From Bacteroidota bacterium (GTDB lineage: Bacteria > Bacteroidota > Bacteroidia > Chitinophagales > Chitinophagaceae): 64,000 nt of DNA. Position 1 is the stretch's first letter. Each line of letters opens with the position of its first letter. The notes under the pieces are model-generated. The model ran no database searches. It was not told the DNA's origin and saw only the letters and a list, made by a program, of their open reading frames with translations. Of this stretch, positions 6,759 through 16,648 are shown piece by piece. The stretch is from positions 1 to 64,000 of the forward strand of contig CANJPH010000006.1 in NCBI GenBank assembly GCA_947476145.1, written 5' to 3'. Made by a program: the position numbers and the translations under genes.

Positions 6759-7634
6759 TTAGGAATGAATTAATTGATGTATACATTGCTTTAATGCAAT
6801 TTCCCATTGAGGGATTTGTAGGCCTAATTCCTCTTCTATTTTTTGGGTATCTAAAACCGAATAACTAGGGCGCTTTGCTGGCGTTGGAAATTGATCCGAT
6901 GTGATCGCAGTAAGTTCACATTCAAGTCCTGCAAACTCCTTTATTTTCTCTGCAAATTTAAACCAAGTCGTTTCTCCTGTGTTGGCATAATGATAAATGC
7001 CTTTTACTACTGCTCCCGCATTGATAGCGATTAATATTTGAATGGTAGCCAAGGCCAAGTCTTTAGCATAAGTGGGTCTTCCTCTTTGATCCCCTACTAT
7101 ATTTAATGCGTCTCTGTCTTTCATTAAACGCATCATTGTTTTTACGAAATTATTTCCATGACTACTAAATACCCAAGAAGTTCTCATGATAATAGTATTC
7201 TCATTCGCAGCTATCGCCATTTGTTCGCCATCAGCTTTGGTTTGTCCGTAATAATTTACAGGATTCAATTGCGTGTCGGTTAAATAAGGACTACTTGCGT
7301 TGCCACTAAAAACATAGTCGGTGGAAAAACTAATGAATGGAATATTTCTTTTTTTTGCAATACCTGCTAATGCGGCAACAGCTTCTGCATTTATAGTGTG
7401 TGCTAGTTCTTTTTCTGTTTCTGCTTTATCTACAGCAGTATATGCAGCAGTATTAATAATTGCGTCTGGAGCAAACAGTTCAATAATACCCCCCAATTCA
7501 GTTGGATTGGACAAGTCCATTGCATTTCTATCCACAAATACAAATTCAAATTGAGGATACGCTGTAGCAGCTTGTGATAGCTCCCAACCCAATTGCCCAT
7601 TTGATCCTGTAACTAAAATCTTATGAATAGCCAT
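6759..7634 (-). CDS. rfbD: dTDP-4-dehydrorhamnose reductase
   Basis: This 291-residue short-chain reductase makes the last step of dTDP-L-rhamnose synthesis, reducing dTDP-4-dehydro-rhamnose with NAD(P)H. The Rossmann motif GSNGQLG is at 10-16, the STDYVFSG segment at about 104-111, and the catalytic pair Tyr129 and Lys133 is in YGQTK. Its length is typical of RmlD. It lies 31 bp downstream of the UDP-glucuronate decarboxylase gene in a minus-strand operon of nucleotide-sugar enzymes. The other dTDP-rhamnose genes (rfbA, rfbB, rfbC) are not in this window, so they must be elsewhere, or this reductase acts on a related sugar. Confidence 0.9.
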   Translation of the reverse strand: MAIHKILVTGSNGQLGWELSQAATAYPQFEFVFVDRNAMDLSNPTELGGIIELFAPDAIINTAAYTAVDKAETEKELAHTINAEAVAALAGIAKKRNIPFISFSTDYVFSGNASSPYLTDTQLNPVNYYGQTKADGEQMAIAANENTIIMRTSWVFSSHGNNFVKTMMRLMKDRDALNIVGDQRGRPTYAKDLALATIQILIAINAGAVVKGIYHYANTGETTWFKFAEKIKEFAGLECELTAITSDQFPTPAKRPSYSVLDTQKIEEELGLQIPQWEIALKQCIHQLIHS

Positions 7635-7665
7635 TTTGTATGTTTAGTATTTGTAGCGGTTGGCT

Positions 7666-8646
7666 TTATTTAGAAGTAAACTCTTTTGGAAGTTTCGTCC
7701 ACTCGGATGGTGGTAATGCTTTAAAGTAATCGTATGTTTTTTGTAAGCCTTCTGCTCTTTCTACTTTTGGCTCCCATCCTAAAATCGTTTTTGCCTTGGT
7801 GATATCTGGCTGTCTTTGTTTAGGATCGTCCACTGGTAATTCTTTGTAAACGATCTTCACGGTGTTGCCTGTTAATTTCAATACCTCTTCTGCAAAATCC
7901 TTTAAACTTATTTCATTCGGGTTCCCAATATTCACAGGACTTGAATAATCGCTTAATAATAATCTATAAATGCCTTCTACTAAATCATCCACATAGCAGA
8001 AGCTTCTTGTTTGTGAACCATCTCCAAACACCGTCATGTCCTCACCTCTTAATGCTTGACCAATGAATGCAGGTAATGCACGGCCATCATTCAGGCGCAT
8101 TCTTGGACCATAAGTATTGAAGATTCTAATGATTCTTGTCTCTACATGGTGGAAGGTATGGTAGGCCATCGTGATGGATTCCATATAACGTTTTGCTTCA
8201 TCATACACCCCTCTTGGACCTACCGGATTCACATTGCCCCAGTACTCCTCTGTTTGAGGATGCACGAGTGGATCTCCGTATACTTCGCTCGTACTTGCCA
8301 CGAGTATTCTTGCACCCTTTGCTTTGGCTAGGCCTAAACAATTATGTGTTCCCATCGCACCTACTTTCAAAGTCTGGATTGGGATTTTTAAATAGTCGAT
8401 AGGGCTAGCTGGTGATGCAAAATGTAAAATATAATCCAAGTCACCTGTGATATCTATAAACGTTGTGATATCATGATGGATGAATTCAAAATTGGGATTG
8501 GATCTTAGGTGTTCAATATTCATCAAGTCGCCCGTGATCAAATTATCCATGGCAATTACATAGTACCCCTCCTTTATAAAGCGATCACATAAATGCGATC
8601 CTAAAAATCCGGCTGCTCCTGTAATTAATATTCTTTTTTGACTCAT
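7666..8646 (-). CDS. UDP-glucuronate decarboxylase (UDP-xylose synthase)
   Basis: This 326-residue enzyme of the extended short-chain dehydrogenase family converts UDP-glucuronate to UDP-xylose with bound [12 protein letters not shown] (10-18) binds NAD, TSEVYGD (119-125) carries the conserved Ser/Glu, and YDEAK provides Tyr148 and Lys152. The dense Arg-containing segment RYMES after the lysine and the [12 protein letters not shown] context are characteristic of UXS rather than of UDP-glucose 4-epimerases. The gene directly follows UDP-glucose dehydrogenase, which makes its substrate. The product most likely feeds a surface polysaccharide. Confidence 0.88.
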   Translation of the reverse strand: MSQKRILITGAAGFLGSHLCDRFIKEGYYVIAMDNLITGDLMNIEHLRSNPNFEFIHHDITTFIDITGDLDYILHFASPASPIDYLKIPIQTLKVGAMGTHNCLGLAKAKGARILVASTSEVYGDPLVHPQTEEYWGNVNPVGPRGVYDEAKRYMESITMAYHTFHHVETRIIRIFNTYGPRMRLNDGRALPAFIGQALRGEDMTVFGDGSQTRSFCYVDDLVEGIYRLLLSDYSSPVNIGNPNEISLKDFAEEVLKLTGNTVKIVYKELPVDDPKQRQPDITKAKTILGWEPKVERAEGLQKTYDYFKALPPSEWTKLPKEFTSK

Positions 8647-8692
8647 GTGGTTACTTGTTTAGCGCTATTTATTTGCGGCTTTGTTTTTTCTT

Positions 8693-10000
8693 TTAAGCAT
8701 CGGCTCTTCCAATACTTTCATAGTGATACCCCAATTCTTTCATCTTAGCTACATCAAATAAGTTACGGCCGTCAAATACAATTTTATTTTTGATCGCTGT
8801 TTCCATTAATTCAAAATCGGGGGTTCTAAACTCACTCCACTCGGTAGCAATAATTAAAGCCTCTGCTCCTTCCAATGCAGCATATTGATTCTCTGCATAA
8901 TTAATCTTATCTCCTATCTGTCCTTTTACATTGGACATGGCTTCTGGATCATAAGCAGTCACCGTTGCACCTGCTTTTGTTAAAGCGTCAATAATACTTA
9001 AGGCGGGTGCTTCTCTAATATCATCGGTATTGGGTTTGAAGGCCAATCCCCACAGAGCAAAATGCTTTCCTTGTAAATTATGATTATAGTATGCCTTTAT
9101 CTTTTCTACTAAATGTATTTTTTGATTGGCGTTTACTTTTTCTACTGCTTTTAATATCTCAAAATCATATTTTACTTCACTAGCAGACTGTACCAAGGCT
9201 TGCACATCTTTAGGAAAACATGATCCACCGTAACCAATGCCTGGGAATAAAAAACGCTTACCGATTCTGTCATCCGATCCAATCCCTCTTCTTACCATAT
9301 CCACATCTGCACCCATGCGCTCACATAATTGTGCAATTTCATTCATGAAAGAAATCTTTGTTGCAAGAAAACTATTGGCTGCATATTTCGTTAACTCCGA
9401 ACTACGTTCATCCATAAATATCACAGGATTACCCTGTCTTACAAAAGGTGCGTATAAATCACTCATTAATTTTTTAGCTCTTTCTGATCTTGTTCCAACC
9501 ACAACTCTGTCTGGTTTCATAAAATCATCCACCGCAACGCCCTCTCTTAAAAACTCGGGGTTGCTTACCACGTCATATTCCCCTTTATAATTTGCCGCAA
9601 TCGCTGCACTCACTTTGTCGGCTGTGCCCACAGGTACCGTACTCTTATTTACAATTACTTTATAGCTCTTTAATATTTTTCCTAAATGATCTGCTACACC
9701 CAATACATATTTTAAATCCGCACTTCCATCCGCGCCCGGAGGAGTAGGCAATGCTAAAAATATAATCTCTGCGTCCTCAATGGCTTCTTCTAACCCTGTG
9801 GTAAAATTTAAACGACGCTCTTTAATATTTCTTAAAAATATTTTTTCTAAACCTGGTTCATAAATGGTGATTTGACCCCCACTTAATTTTTCCACTTTCG
9901 CTTTATCGATATCCACGCAAGTAACCTTGTTGCCCGTCTCTGCAAAACAAGTGCCTGTGACCAAGCCTACATAGCCCGTACCTATTACTGCTATTTTCAT
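8693..10000 (-). CDS. ugd: UDP-glucose 6-dehydrogenase
   Basis: This 435-residue cytoplasmic enzyme oxidises UDP-glucose to UDP-glucuronate using two NAD. The N-terminal Rossmann motif GTGYVGL is at 7-13. The central domain has the conserved Lys205 (ELTKYAANSF) and the catalytic Cys261 in YGGSCFPKD. The C-terminal UDP-binding domain includes LWGLAFKPNTDDIREAP. Length and motifs match the bacterial family throughout. It is followed by UDP-glucuronate decarboxylase 46 bp downstream, so the pair makes UDP-xylose from UDP-glucose. The aminotransferase upstream could use a keto-sugar derived from UDP-glucuronate. Confidence 0.95.
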   Translation of the reverse strand: MKIAVIGTGYVGLVTGTCFAETGNKVTCVDIDKAKVEKLSGGQITIYEPGLEKIFLRNIKERRLNFTTGLEEAIEDAEIIFLALPTPPGADGSADLKYVLGVADHLGKILKSYKVIVNKSTVPVGTADKVSAAIAANYKGEYDVVSNPEFLREGVAVDDFMKPDRVVVGTRSERAKKLMSDLYAPFVRQGNPVIFMDERSSELTKYAANSFLATKISFMNEIAQLCERMGADVDMVRRGIGSDDRIGKRFLFPGIGYGGSCFPKDVQALVQSASEVKYDFEILKAVEKVNANQKIHLVEKIKAYYNHNLQGKHFALWGLAFKPNTDDIREAPALSIIDALTKAGATVTAYDPEAMSNVKGQIGDKINYAENQYAALEGAEALIIATEWSEFRTPDFELMETAIKNKIVFDGRNLFDVAKMKELGYHYESIGRADA

Positions 10001-10014
10001 TTACTTACAATTAA

Positions 10015-11142
10015 TTAATTAAAAAAAGATTTTACACCTTCCACAATATAAGACAATTGTTCCGCATCCATCTCCGTGTGAATAGGCAATGAGCATACAC
10101 AAGGGGTTAAAGCATCTGTTATTGGCAAATTCAAATGTTGATTATTTTGATGGCCAAACATTTTTTGTAAATGACCCGGCACCGGATAATAAATCATACA
10201 AGGAATTTCCTTTGCACTTAAATGTGCGATCAATTTTTCTCTATCTACCTGCTTTAATTGCATGGTATATTGATGAAACACATGTGTTGTATAGTTAGCA
10301 GTGGAAGGCGTTACAATTTGTGCAATACTTGCAAAAGCATCCGAATAATATTTTGCTACTGCTTGTCTTGCATTATTATAAGCATCTAAATGTGCTAGTT
10401 TAATATTTAATATCGCTGCTTGAATAGCATCCAATCTTGAATTACATCCAACTACATCATGATAATATCTTTCTGACTGACCATGATTGGCAATCATTGC
10501 CATTTTATCGGCCAATGCTTTATCATTTGTAAACAAAGCGCCACCATCCCCAAATGCGCCTAAATTTTTACTTGGGTAAAAAGAAGTAGCTCCAATATGT
10601 CCAATGGTGCCTGTCTTCTTTTTGGTACCATCCGAAAAAGTATAATCACATCCAATGGCTTGAGCATTATCTTCTATCACATACAAATTGTGGTCCTTCG
10701 CAATGGCCATTATTGCTTCCATAGGTGCTGCTTGTCCGTATAAATGGACTGGTACGATTGCTTTTGTTTTTGGTGTAATGGCTTTTTTTAAGCTTTCAAT
10801 ATCCATGCAATAGGTTACTGGATCCACATCCACGAAAACAGGGGTTAACTTAAGCAATGCGACAACCTCGGTGGTAGCGATATAGGTAAAAGAAGGCGTA
10901 ATTACTTCGTCTCCAGGTTGCAAATCCAACGCCATCATGGCAATTTGTAAAGCATCGGTGCCATTGGCACAAGGAATCACATGATCAACTGCCAAATAAG
11001 TACTCAAATTTTGAGCAAAATCCTTCACTGCTTTACCATTAATGTATGCAGCTGAATCCAAAACTTCATGTATCGCCGCATCCACTTGATCCTTAATGGC
11101 TAAATACTGCGTTTTGGTGTCCACCATCTGAATTTTTCTCAT
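10015..11142 (-). CDS. DegT/DnrJ/EryC1/StrS-family sugar aminotransferase
   Basis: This PLP-dependent enzyme transfers an amino group to a nucleotide-linked keto-sugar. From the ATG at 11142 it has 375 residues; the frame is open further upstream but would run into the divergent Kdo transferase gene. GTDAL binds the PLP phosphate, VIEDNAQA carries the PLP-binding Asp, and the Schiff-base Lys is about residue 192 in SFYPSKNLG. HVFHQYTM and YYPVPGHLQ near the C-terminus are typical of the WbpE/ArnB-like branch. As first gene of a run with ugd and UDP-glucuronate decarboxylase, a role with a UDP-uronate-derived keto-sugar is plausible but not proven. Confidence 0.85.
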   Translation of the reverse strand: MRKIQMVDTKTQYLAIKDQVDAAIHEVLDSAAYINGKAVKDFAQNLSTYLAVDHVIPCANGTDALQIAMMALDLQPGDEVITPSFTYIATTEVVALLKLTPVFVDVDPVTYCMDIESLKKAITPKTKAIVPVHLYGQAAPMEAIMAIAKDHNLYVIEDNAQAIGCDYTFSDGTKKKTGTIGHIGATSFYPSKNLGAFGDGGALFTNDKALADKMAMIANHGQSERYYHDVVGCNSRLDAIQAAILNIKLAHLDAYNNARQAVAKYYSDAFASIAQIVTPSTANYTTHVFHQYTMQLKQVDREKLIAHLSAKEIPCMIYYPVPGHLQKMFGHQNNQHLNLPITDALTPCVCSLPIHTEMDAEQLSYIVEGVKSFFN

Positions 11143-11156
11143 CCTATAAATTTTAG

Positions 11157-11164
11157 CAAAATTA
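11157..11164 (-). promoter_or_regulatory. -7 element TAATTTTG before the nucleotide-sugar operon
   Basis: On the minus strand TAATTTTG matches TAnnTTTG and ends 15 bases before the ATG at 11142. No clear -33 TTTG lies at the right distance. It is placed to drive the whole aminotransferase-to-SET gene run. Confidence 0.4.
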
Positions 11165-11203
11165 CAATAAAAAGACTGATTTTTGCCCTTAGAACCACAT
11201 TCC

Positions 11204-12451
11204 ATGCTATTGTATAAGCTATTCTTATTTTGCTATCCCCAAATTGCTAAATTGCTAGGATTTTTTAACCCTAAGGCCAAGCTGTGGAGCATTGGGCAAA
11301 AACAAGTATGGGGAGAGATTGCAGCGCATGAAAAGGAATTAGAAGGACATCCCATTATCTGGATGCATGCAGCATCCTATGGCGAATTTGAACAAGGTTT
11401 ACCTATTATTGAAGCCATTAAACTTCAATTTCCTAAGTATAAAATTTGGTTAACTTTTTTCTCTCCTTCAGGCTATTTGCACAGAAAAAATGACCCAGCT
11501 GTAGATGCGGTTACTTACCTCCCATTGGATAGCGCAGAAAATGCTAAAAATTTTATTGATAAAGTAAACCCTAAACTCATTGTATTTATAAAATATGAAT
11601 TTTGGTTTCACTATTTGTCAGTGGCAAAATCTAAAAATATTCCTACCATTTTAGCTTCTGCAATTTTTAGACCAGATCAAATATTTTTTAAAAGGTATGG
11701 CAGTTTTTATCGCAATATGTTAGGTTTGTTTACAAGGGTATTGGTGCAAAGCAAGGATGATTATAATTTAATTGCACCTATTATTACCAATAAAAAAATA
11801 TTCATTACAGGTGATACCAGATTTGATCGTGTAGTTCAAACTGCGCAGGATGAAACCCCTATCCCTTGGATACAGCTACTAAGTAATCATAAAAACATGA
11901 TTGCAGGAAGTACATGGAGAGAAGATGAATTATTATTATCAAAAACAACGGCACACTTTACTCAACTTAATTGGATTATTGTACCCCATCATGTAGATGC
12001 AAAAAATATAAACGCTTGTAAAAGCATATTTCCAACTGCCATAACACTCACCCAATTGTTAGAAACTGGCACTCCGCAAACCAAACCCATTGTGCTTATT
12101 ATTGACCGCATTGGTTTATTACGCATGTTATACAAATATGCATTTGTAAGTTATGTTGGCGGCGGATTTGGGAAAGATGGTATTCACAATATATTAGAGC
12201 CTGCTGCTTTTGGCAATCCCGTTATTTGGGGGCCCAATGATGTTAAATTCAAAGAGGCGATTGGTTTAAGAACAGCTAATGGAGGCTATTTAATAAAAAA
12301 TGAAGCCGAATTAGTGATGCACTTAAACGAGCTATTACAAAATACTAATTTATATGATAAAATAGGTAGTAATGCAAGAGCATATATAAAAACAAATGCT
12401 GGCGCAACCCAAAAAACGATGAATGAACTCGTTAAATATTTGGAAGCATAA
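11204..12451 (+). CDS. waaA: 3-deoxy-D-manno-octulosonic acid (Kdo) transferase
   Basis: This 415-residue glycosyltransferase attaches Kdo from CMP-Kdo to the lipid A precursor at the inner membrane. I chose the ATG at 11204; a TTG at 11183 is the only earlier start. The N-terminus is hydrophobic (LLYKLFLFCYPQIAKLLGFF), suited to membrane association. HAASYGEFEQG carries the probable catalytic Glu (about residue 61). The C-terminal nucleotide-binding half has YVGGGFGKDGIHNILEPAAFG, a hallmark of this family. It is divergent from the sugar aminotransferase and is followed by thymidine kinase after a 60-bp gap. Confidence 0.9.
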   Translation: MLLYKLFLFCYPQIAKLLGFFNPKAKLWSIGQKQVWGEIAAHEKELEGHPIIWMHAASYGEFEQGLPIIEAIKLQFPKYKIWLTFFSPSGYLHRKNDPAVDAVTYLPLDSAENAKNFIDKVNPKLIVFIKYEFWFHYLSVAKSKNIPTILASAIFRPDQIFFKRYGSFYRNMLGLFTRVLVQSKDDYNLIAPIITNKKIFITGDTRFDRVVQTAQDETPIPWIQLLSNHKNMIAGSTWREDELLLSKTTAHFTQLNWIIVPHHVDAKNINACKSIFPTAITLTQLLETGTPQTKPIVLIIDRIGLLRMLYKYAFVSYVGGGFGKDGIHNILEPAAFGNPVIWGPNDVKFKEAIGLRTANGGYLIKNEAELVMHLNELLQNTNLYDKIGSNARAYIKTNAGATQKTMNELVKYLEA

Positions 12452-12466
12452 TAGTTAAGGATTGAT

Positions 12467-12474
12467 TACTTTTG
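12467..12474 (+). promoter_or_regulatory. -7 element TACTTTTG before thymidine kinase
   Basis: TACTTTTG matches TAnnTTTG and precedes the thymidine kinase ATG by about 37 bases. A TTTG lies 24 bp upstream, longer than the ideal spacing, so the -33 box is doubtful. Confidence 0.35.
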
Positions 12475-12511
12475 GGACATTATAATTAGGTATTACATTT
12501 TAATTTGAAAT

Positions 12512-13075
12512 ATGTTTATTGAACAAAATATAAGAGGAGAAAAAAGAGGTTTTATCGAAGTAATATGCGGTAGTATGTTTAGCGGTAAAACAGAGGAATT
12601 AATTAGAAGATTAAAGCGCGCAAAAATTGCCAATTTAAAAGTTGAAATATACAAACCCGCTATTGATACAAGGTATGATCAAAATAAAGTGGTAAGCCAC
12701 GATGCAAACTCTATTGATTCAACTCCGGTAGACCACTCTAGCAAAATTTTAGTATTAGCAGAACATGCCGATGTAGTAGGTATTGATGAAGCACAATTTT
12801 TTGATGAAGATGTGATTCGTATTGCAGAACAATTGGCAATGAATGGGAAAAGAGTAATTGTTGCAGGTTTAGACATGGACTATTTGGGTAAACCATTTGG
12901 TCCCATGCCACAATTATTATCTATCGCAGATTTCATAACTAAGCTTCATGCCATTTGTGTAAAATGCGGACACCTAGCAAATATCTCCTATCGCACCAGC
13001 GAGGAAGGAGGGACAGTTGTGTTGGGAGAGAAAAATAATTACGAACCTAGATGTAGAATATGCGCAAGCAATTAA
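12512..13075 (+). CDS. tdk: Thymidine kinase
   Basis: This 187-residue type II thymidine kinase phosphorylates thymidine with ATP in the salvage pathway. [10 protein letters not shown] (about 21-30) is the P-loop, and DEAQFFD (about 91-97) holds the Walker B Asp and catalytic Glu. A structural zinc site is formed by the CVKC pair near residue 151 and the CRIC pair at the C-terminus. The substrate lasso contains [13 protein letters not shown]. The length is normal. Its 3' end overlaps the start of ccmB by 16 bp, so the two are likely translated from one mRNA. Confidence 0.96.
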   Translation: MFIEQNIRGEKRGFIEVICGSMFSGKTEELIRRLKRAKIANLKVEIYKPAIDTRYDQNKVVSHDANSIDSTPVDHSSKILVLAEHADVVGIDEAQFFDEDVIRIAEQLAMNGKRVIVAGLDMDYLGKPFGPMPQLLSIADFITKLHAICVKCGHLANISYRTSEEGGTVVLGEKNNYEPRCRICASN

Positions 13076-13722
13076 ATAATATTTTTACCCTATTAAAAAA
13101 AGACTTACTTCTTGAGTTTCGTCAGCAGTATACTTTTTTTGGCATCCTATTATATATTGCTTCTACTACTTTTGTTATTTACTTAACCATGGGACAACCT
13201 GAGGATAAGGTTTGGAATGGATTGTTTTGGGTTATCCTTTTATTTATTTGTATTAATGCAGTGGCCAGAAGTTTTTTACAAGAAGGTCGTGGACGCATGC
13301 TTTATTTTTATACCATTGCAAGCCCAGTAGACTTTATACTTTCAAAACTTATTTACAACAGTATCTTAATGGTACTGATGAGCGGATTAAGCTTATTACT
13401 TTTCACCTTATTATTGGGAAACCCTTTACAACATATGCTTTTGTTTTTCGGGATAAGCTGCTTGGGGGGTATTAGTTTAAGTTTAGTGTTTAGTTTCTTG
13501 GCAGCCATTGCTGCAAAAGCACAACAACCCTCGGCTATTATGGCGATACTTGGGTTCCCTTTAATTATTCCTCAGATTCTTTTATTAATGCGCATTGCCA
13601 ATATCGCTTTTGCCGATATTGTTCAAAATGGACTTCCGCAATTAGTAGGAATGCTTGCAGGTTTTGATATCATGATTATTGCCCTTGCCTACATCCTATT
13701 CCCGTTTCTTTGGAAAGATTAG
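13060..13722 (+). CDS. ccmB: Heme exporter subunit CcmB
   Basis: This 220-residue integral membrane protein is the CcmB permease of the cytochrome c maturation ABC complex. About six membrane segments can be seen, starting at [19 protein letters not shown] and ending at [15 protein letters not shown]. The cytoplasmic start ([14 protein letters not shown]) and the segment [22 protein letters not shown] match the family. The start overlaps the thymidine kinase 3' end. The partner genes ccmC and ccmD lie about 3 kb away on the opposite strand; the ATPase ccmA is not in this window. Confidence 0.9.
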   Translation: MRKQLNNIFTLLKKDLLLEFRQQYTFFGILLYIASTTFVIYLTMGQPEDKVWNGLFWVILLFICINAVARSFLQEGRGRMLYFYTIASPVDFILSKLIYNSILMVLMSGLSLLLFTLLLGNPLQHMLLFFGISCLGGISLSLVFSFLAAIAAKAQQPSAIMAILGFPLIIPQILLLMRIANIAFADIVQNGLPQLVGMLAGFDIMIIALAYILFPFLWKD

Positions 13723-13754
13723 CCTTTATTTTATTTTGATGCGACTTGAAAAGA

Positions 13755-13787
13755 AAAAGGAGAAAAATATAGCATTTTTCTCCTTTT
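13755..13787. terminator. Bidirectional terminator between ccmB and AMP nucleosidase
   Basis: AAAAGGAGAAAAA (13755-13767) and TTTTTCTCCTTTT (13775-13787) form a perfect 13-bp stem with a 7-base loop. It lies between the convergent ccmB and AMP nucleosidase genes. The A-rich and T-rich arms let it act in both directions, although GC content in the stem is low. Confidence 0.6.
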
Positions 13788-13867
13788 AAAGAAGATATAG
13801 TAGTAAAAATCAAAAAAGAGAAGCAGTTCAAAATAAAATATATTTCTTTATTTTTATTTTGATGCGC

Positions 13868-14638
13868 TTAAAACTGAAGGTGTCTTACGGTTTGTCCGTT
13901 ATTAATTAATTGCTGTAAGGATTCAATACCAATTCTTAAATGTCTTTCTACAAATTGAGCAGTTACTTTACTATCACTGGCTTCGGTCTTAACTCCTTCT
14001 GGCACCATGGGAGAATCACTCACCAATAACAATGCACCTGTTGGAATTTTATTATAAAAACCTACAGTGAAAATGGTTGCTGTTTCCATATCAATAGCAT
14101 AAGCACGTAACATGGTTAGGTATTCTTTAAAATCTTCGTCATGTTCCCATACACGTCGGTTCGTTGTGTAAACTGTGCCTGTCCAATAATCTATATTATT
14201 ATCTCTAATGGTCGTTGAAATTGCTTTTTGTAAAGCGAAGGCTGGGAGTGCTGGGACTTCGGCAGGAAAATAGTCATTGGAAGTTCCTTCCCCTCTGATG
14301 GCTGCAATAGGTAAAATTAAATCCCCAATGGTATTTCGTTTTTTTAACCCTCCGCACTTGCCTAAAAATAAAACCGCTTCTGGTTGAATGGCAGTCAATA
14401 AATCCATAATGGTGGCAGCACCGGGGCTACCCATTCCAAAATTAATTATCGTAATTCCTTCGGCAGTTGCACATTGCATAGGCCTGTCTTTTCCAATCAC
14501 TTCTACCCCGTTCCATTCCGCAAACATGTTTACATAATTGCTAAAATTGGTCAATAAGATATACTTCCCAAATTGATCTAAACTAGCACCTGTATATCGA
14601 GGTAACCAGTTATTTACAATTTCTTCTTTCGTTTTCAT
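13868..14638 (-). CDS. amn: AMP nucleosidase
   Basis: This 256-residue enzyme hydrolyses AMP to adenine and ribose 5-phosphate. It belongs to the nucleoside phosphorylase fold: INFGMGSPGAATIMDLL binds phosphate and ribose, LFLGKCGGLK is the conserved glycine-rich strand, and AIDMETATIFTVG carries the substrate-binding Met-Glu pair. The final LLLVSDSPMVPEG contains the purine-binding Asp. It lacks the extra N-terminal regulatory domain of the larger E. coli Amn, as is usual for Bacteroidota versions. It stands alone on the minus strand, between a terminator and a divergent gene. Confidence 0.9.
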   Translation of the reverse strand: MKTKEEIVNNWLPRYTGASLDQFGKYILLTNFSNYVNMFAEWNGVEVIGKDRPMQCATAEGITIINFGMGSPGAATIMDLLTAIQPEAVLFLGKCGGLKKRNTIGDLILPIAAIRGEGTSNDYFPAEVPALPAFALQKAISTTIRDNNIDYWTGTVYTTNRRVWEHDEDFKEYLTMLRAYAIDMETATIFTVGFYNKIPTGALLLVSDSPMVPEGVKTEASDSKVTAQFVERHLRIGIESLQQLINNGQTVRHLQF

Positions 14639-14704
14639 AAGCTTATCTTTGAGTGCGTCTTAATAGAGTTACTATCTAAAATTACAATATTTATTGGACA
14701 TAGT

Positions 14705-15172
14705 ATGATCTCCTTAAATTACCCACCCTATCCCTTTAAGCTTCGCAAGAACGAAGACGCTGCTAATGATGGTCAGGCAATGGATCAAGCAAAAGATCAA
14801 ATATTCGATCCATTTAGAAAAAAATGGGTCATCCTCACGCCCGAAGAATGGGTTCGACAAAATATTTTACAATACTTGGTGCAGATGTTACACTATCCTG
14901 CATCGCTCATTGCCGTAGAAAAATCCATCCAATTAGGAGAACTCACAAAACGTTTTGACATCTTAGTGTATAAGCAGGAGAAGCCATGGATGATTATTGA
15001 ATGTAAAGAAGCCAATGAAAATATTTCAGATAAAACCATTTCACAACTTTACCAATATCAACAAGTATTGGAAGCTGAATTTTTAATAGCAAGTAACGGG
15101 CATGAGACGGTAGGTGCCCAAATAAAATCGGGGAAACTGCATGCAATGCAAAATTTCCCCGAGTATATATAA
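14705..15172 (+). CDS. Stand-alone HsdR N-terminal-like (PD-(D/E)XK) protein
   Basis: This 155-residue protein corresponds to the N-terminal nuclease-like domain of type I restriction R subunits (HSDR_N). The nuclease core can be seen as KRFDILVYK, a spacer, then MIIECKE, giving the D...ExK pattern, with ISQLYQYQQVLEAEFLIASNG as the following helix and strand. No helicase, HsdM or HsdS gene lies nearby. Proteins of this size are widespread single genes in Bacteroidota and are not evidence of a restriction system. The exact role is unknown; binding or cleaving DNA is possible. Confidence 0.8.
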   Translation: MISLNYPPYPFKLRKNEDAANDGQAMDQAKDQIFDPFRKKWVILTPEEWVRQNILQYLVQMLHYPASLIAVEKSIQLGELTKRFDILVYKQEKPWMIIECKEANENISDKTISQLYQYQQVLEAEFLIASNGHETVGAQIKSGKLHAMQNFPEYI

Positions 15173-15201
15173 ATTATCCTTTAGGTTTTCACAACTCCCT
15201 A

Positions 15202-16623
15202 CTATGGGAAAATTCCCAACTCCGCATAAGAGGTTCCCACTTTATTTATTGCACAAACATAAGCAGCAGTTCTCATATCAGGAATAGAAGGATTGGCTGA
15301 CCAAATATCCATAATCTCTCTTGTTGCATTAATCATGGTCTCTTCCAAACCACTATGTACTAAATCAATTTCATCTGGGCCATGTGCAATGATTTCTTTA
15401 TCTGCAGAAGTTACTTTCTTACCAGTTAACTCTTCTATTTGATTTAAGATATTAATATTTGCATTTTCGGTAAAACGTTTTTCTAAACGACCATAACGAA
15501 CGTGGCTTAAATTTTTTAACCACTCAAAATAGGAAACCGTTACCCCGCCTGCATTTAAATACATATCTGGAATTACTAAAATTCCTTTTTTAGCAAATAT
15601 TTCATCTGCTTCAGGCGTTAAAGGACCATTTGCTGCTTCCCCAATAATTTTCGCTTTAATACGAGGCGCATTACTACCATCAATTACATTTTCCAATGCT
15701 GCAGGAATTAAAATATCACATTCCATTTCTAATGCATCACTGCTTTTTTCAATATTGGTGGCTCCTGGGAAATTCAATATACTTCCTGTTGCTTTTCTGT
15801 GTTGGAATACATCTTCCTCATTTAAACCTTCCTTACAATAAATGGCTCCTTCAAATTCTGCAATCGCAATTACTTTAGCACCATGCTCTCTAAAGAATTT
15901 AGCCGTATAATAACCCACATTTCCTAAACCTTGTACAATCACATTTTTATCTTCTACACCAACACTTAAACCTGCTTTAGCCATCACCTCGGGCATTAAG
16001 CAAACTTCTCTTACCCCATAAAATACACCTAACCCTGTGGCTTCCTTACGACCTCTTACCCCACCTAATGAAATAGGTTTTCCGGTTACACAACCAGCAG
16101 CATCAATTTCGCCTGGTTTTAATGATTGATAGGTATCTACAATCCATGCCATTTCTCTTTCACCGGTTCCGTAATCTGGAGCAGGTACATCAATACCAGG
16201 ACCAATAAAATTTTTCTTCACTAACTCGGAAGTATATCTTCTTGTAATTTTTTCCAACTCATAGGTACTCAAAGATCTTGGACTAATTTTAATGCCCCCC
16301 TTCGCTCCACCAAATGGCACATTCACAATAGCACATTTGTAAGTCATCAAAGCAGCTAAGGCCATCACCTCATCCTGGTTCACGGCTAAGCTAAAACGTA
16401 TACCCCCTTTACAAGGTGATTTATGTTGTGAGTGCTGAACTCTATATGCTTCAATCACTTCAATACGACCGTCATCCATTTTTACAGGGAATTTCATACT
16501 GTAAATGCTATTACAAGCTTTTATTTGTTCTAAAATTCCCGTCTCCCACTTTGTAAATTTTGATGCTTTATCAAAGCTTCTCTCTACACTCTGAAAAAAA
16601 CTATATTCCTTATTCTCTGTCAT
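15202..16623 (-). CDS. gdhA: Glu/Leu/Phe/Val dehydrogenase (glutamate dehydrogenase type)
   Basis: This 473-residue enzyme interconverts glutamate and 2-oxoglutarate plus ammonia. The dimerisation domain carries [10 protein letters not shown] (substrate-binding Lys), [20 protein letters not shown] (catalytic Lys region) and [13 protein letters not shown]. The Rossmann domain has [39 protein letters not shown] is characteristic of the family. It is the third gene of a minus-strand run with ccmC and ccmD, 25 bp after ccmD, so it may share their promoter. Cofactor preference cannot be read with certainty. Confidence 0.93.
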   Translation of the reverse strand: MTENKEYSFFQSVERSFDKASKFTKWETGILEQIKACNSIYSMKFPVKMDDGRIEVIEAYRVQHSQHKSPCKGGIRFSLAVNQDEVMALAALMTYKCAIVNVPFGGAKGGIKISPRSLSTYELEKITRRYTSELVKKNFIGPGIDVPAPDYGTGEREMAWIVDTYQSLKPGEIDAAGCVTGKPISLGGVRGRKEATGLGVFYGVREVCLMPEVMAKAGLSVGVEDKNVIVQGLGNVGYYTAKFFREHGAKVIAIAEFEGAIYCKEGLNEEDVFQHRKATGSILNFPGATNIEKSSDALEMECDILIPAALENVIDGSNAPRIKAKIIGEAANGPLTPEADEIFAKKGILVIPDMYLNAGGVTVSYFEWLKNLSHVRYGRLEKRFTENANINILNQIEELTGKKVTSADKEIIAHGPDEIDLVHSGLEETMINATREIMDIWSANPSIPDMRTAAYVCAINKVGTSYAELGIFP

Positions 16624-16648
16624 AACGATCGTTTTAAATGATGAATTT

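Noticed and set aside
6759..7634. Part of a full dTDP-rhamnose cluster
   Set aside because: Only rmlD is here; rfbA, rfbB and rfbC are absent from the window, so a complete cluster cannot be claimed.
14705..15172. Remnant of a type I restriction system
   Set aside because: Only the HsdR N-terminal-like domain is present, at a complete stand-alone length, with no hsdM, hsdS or helicase sequence around it.
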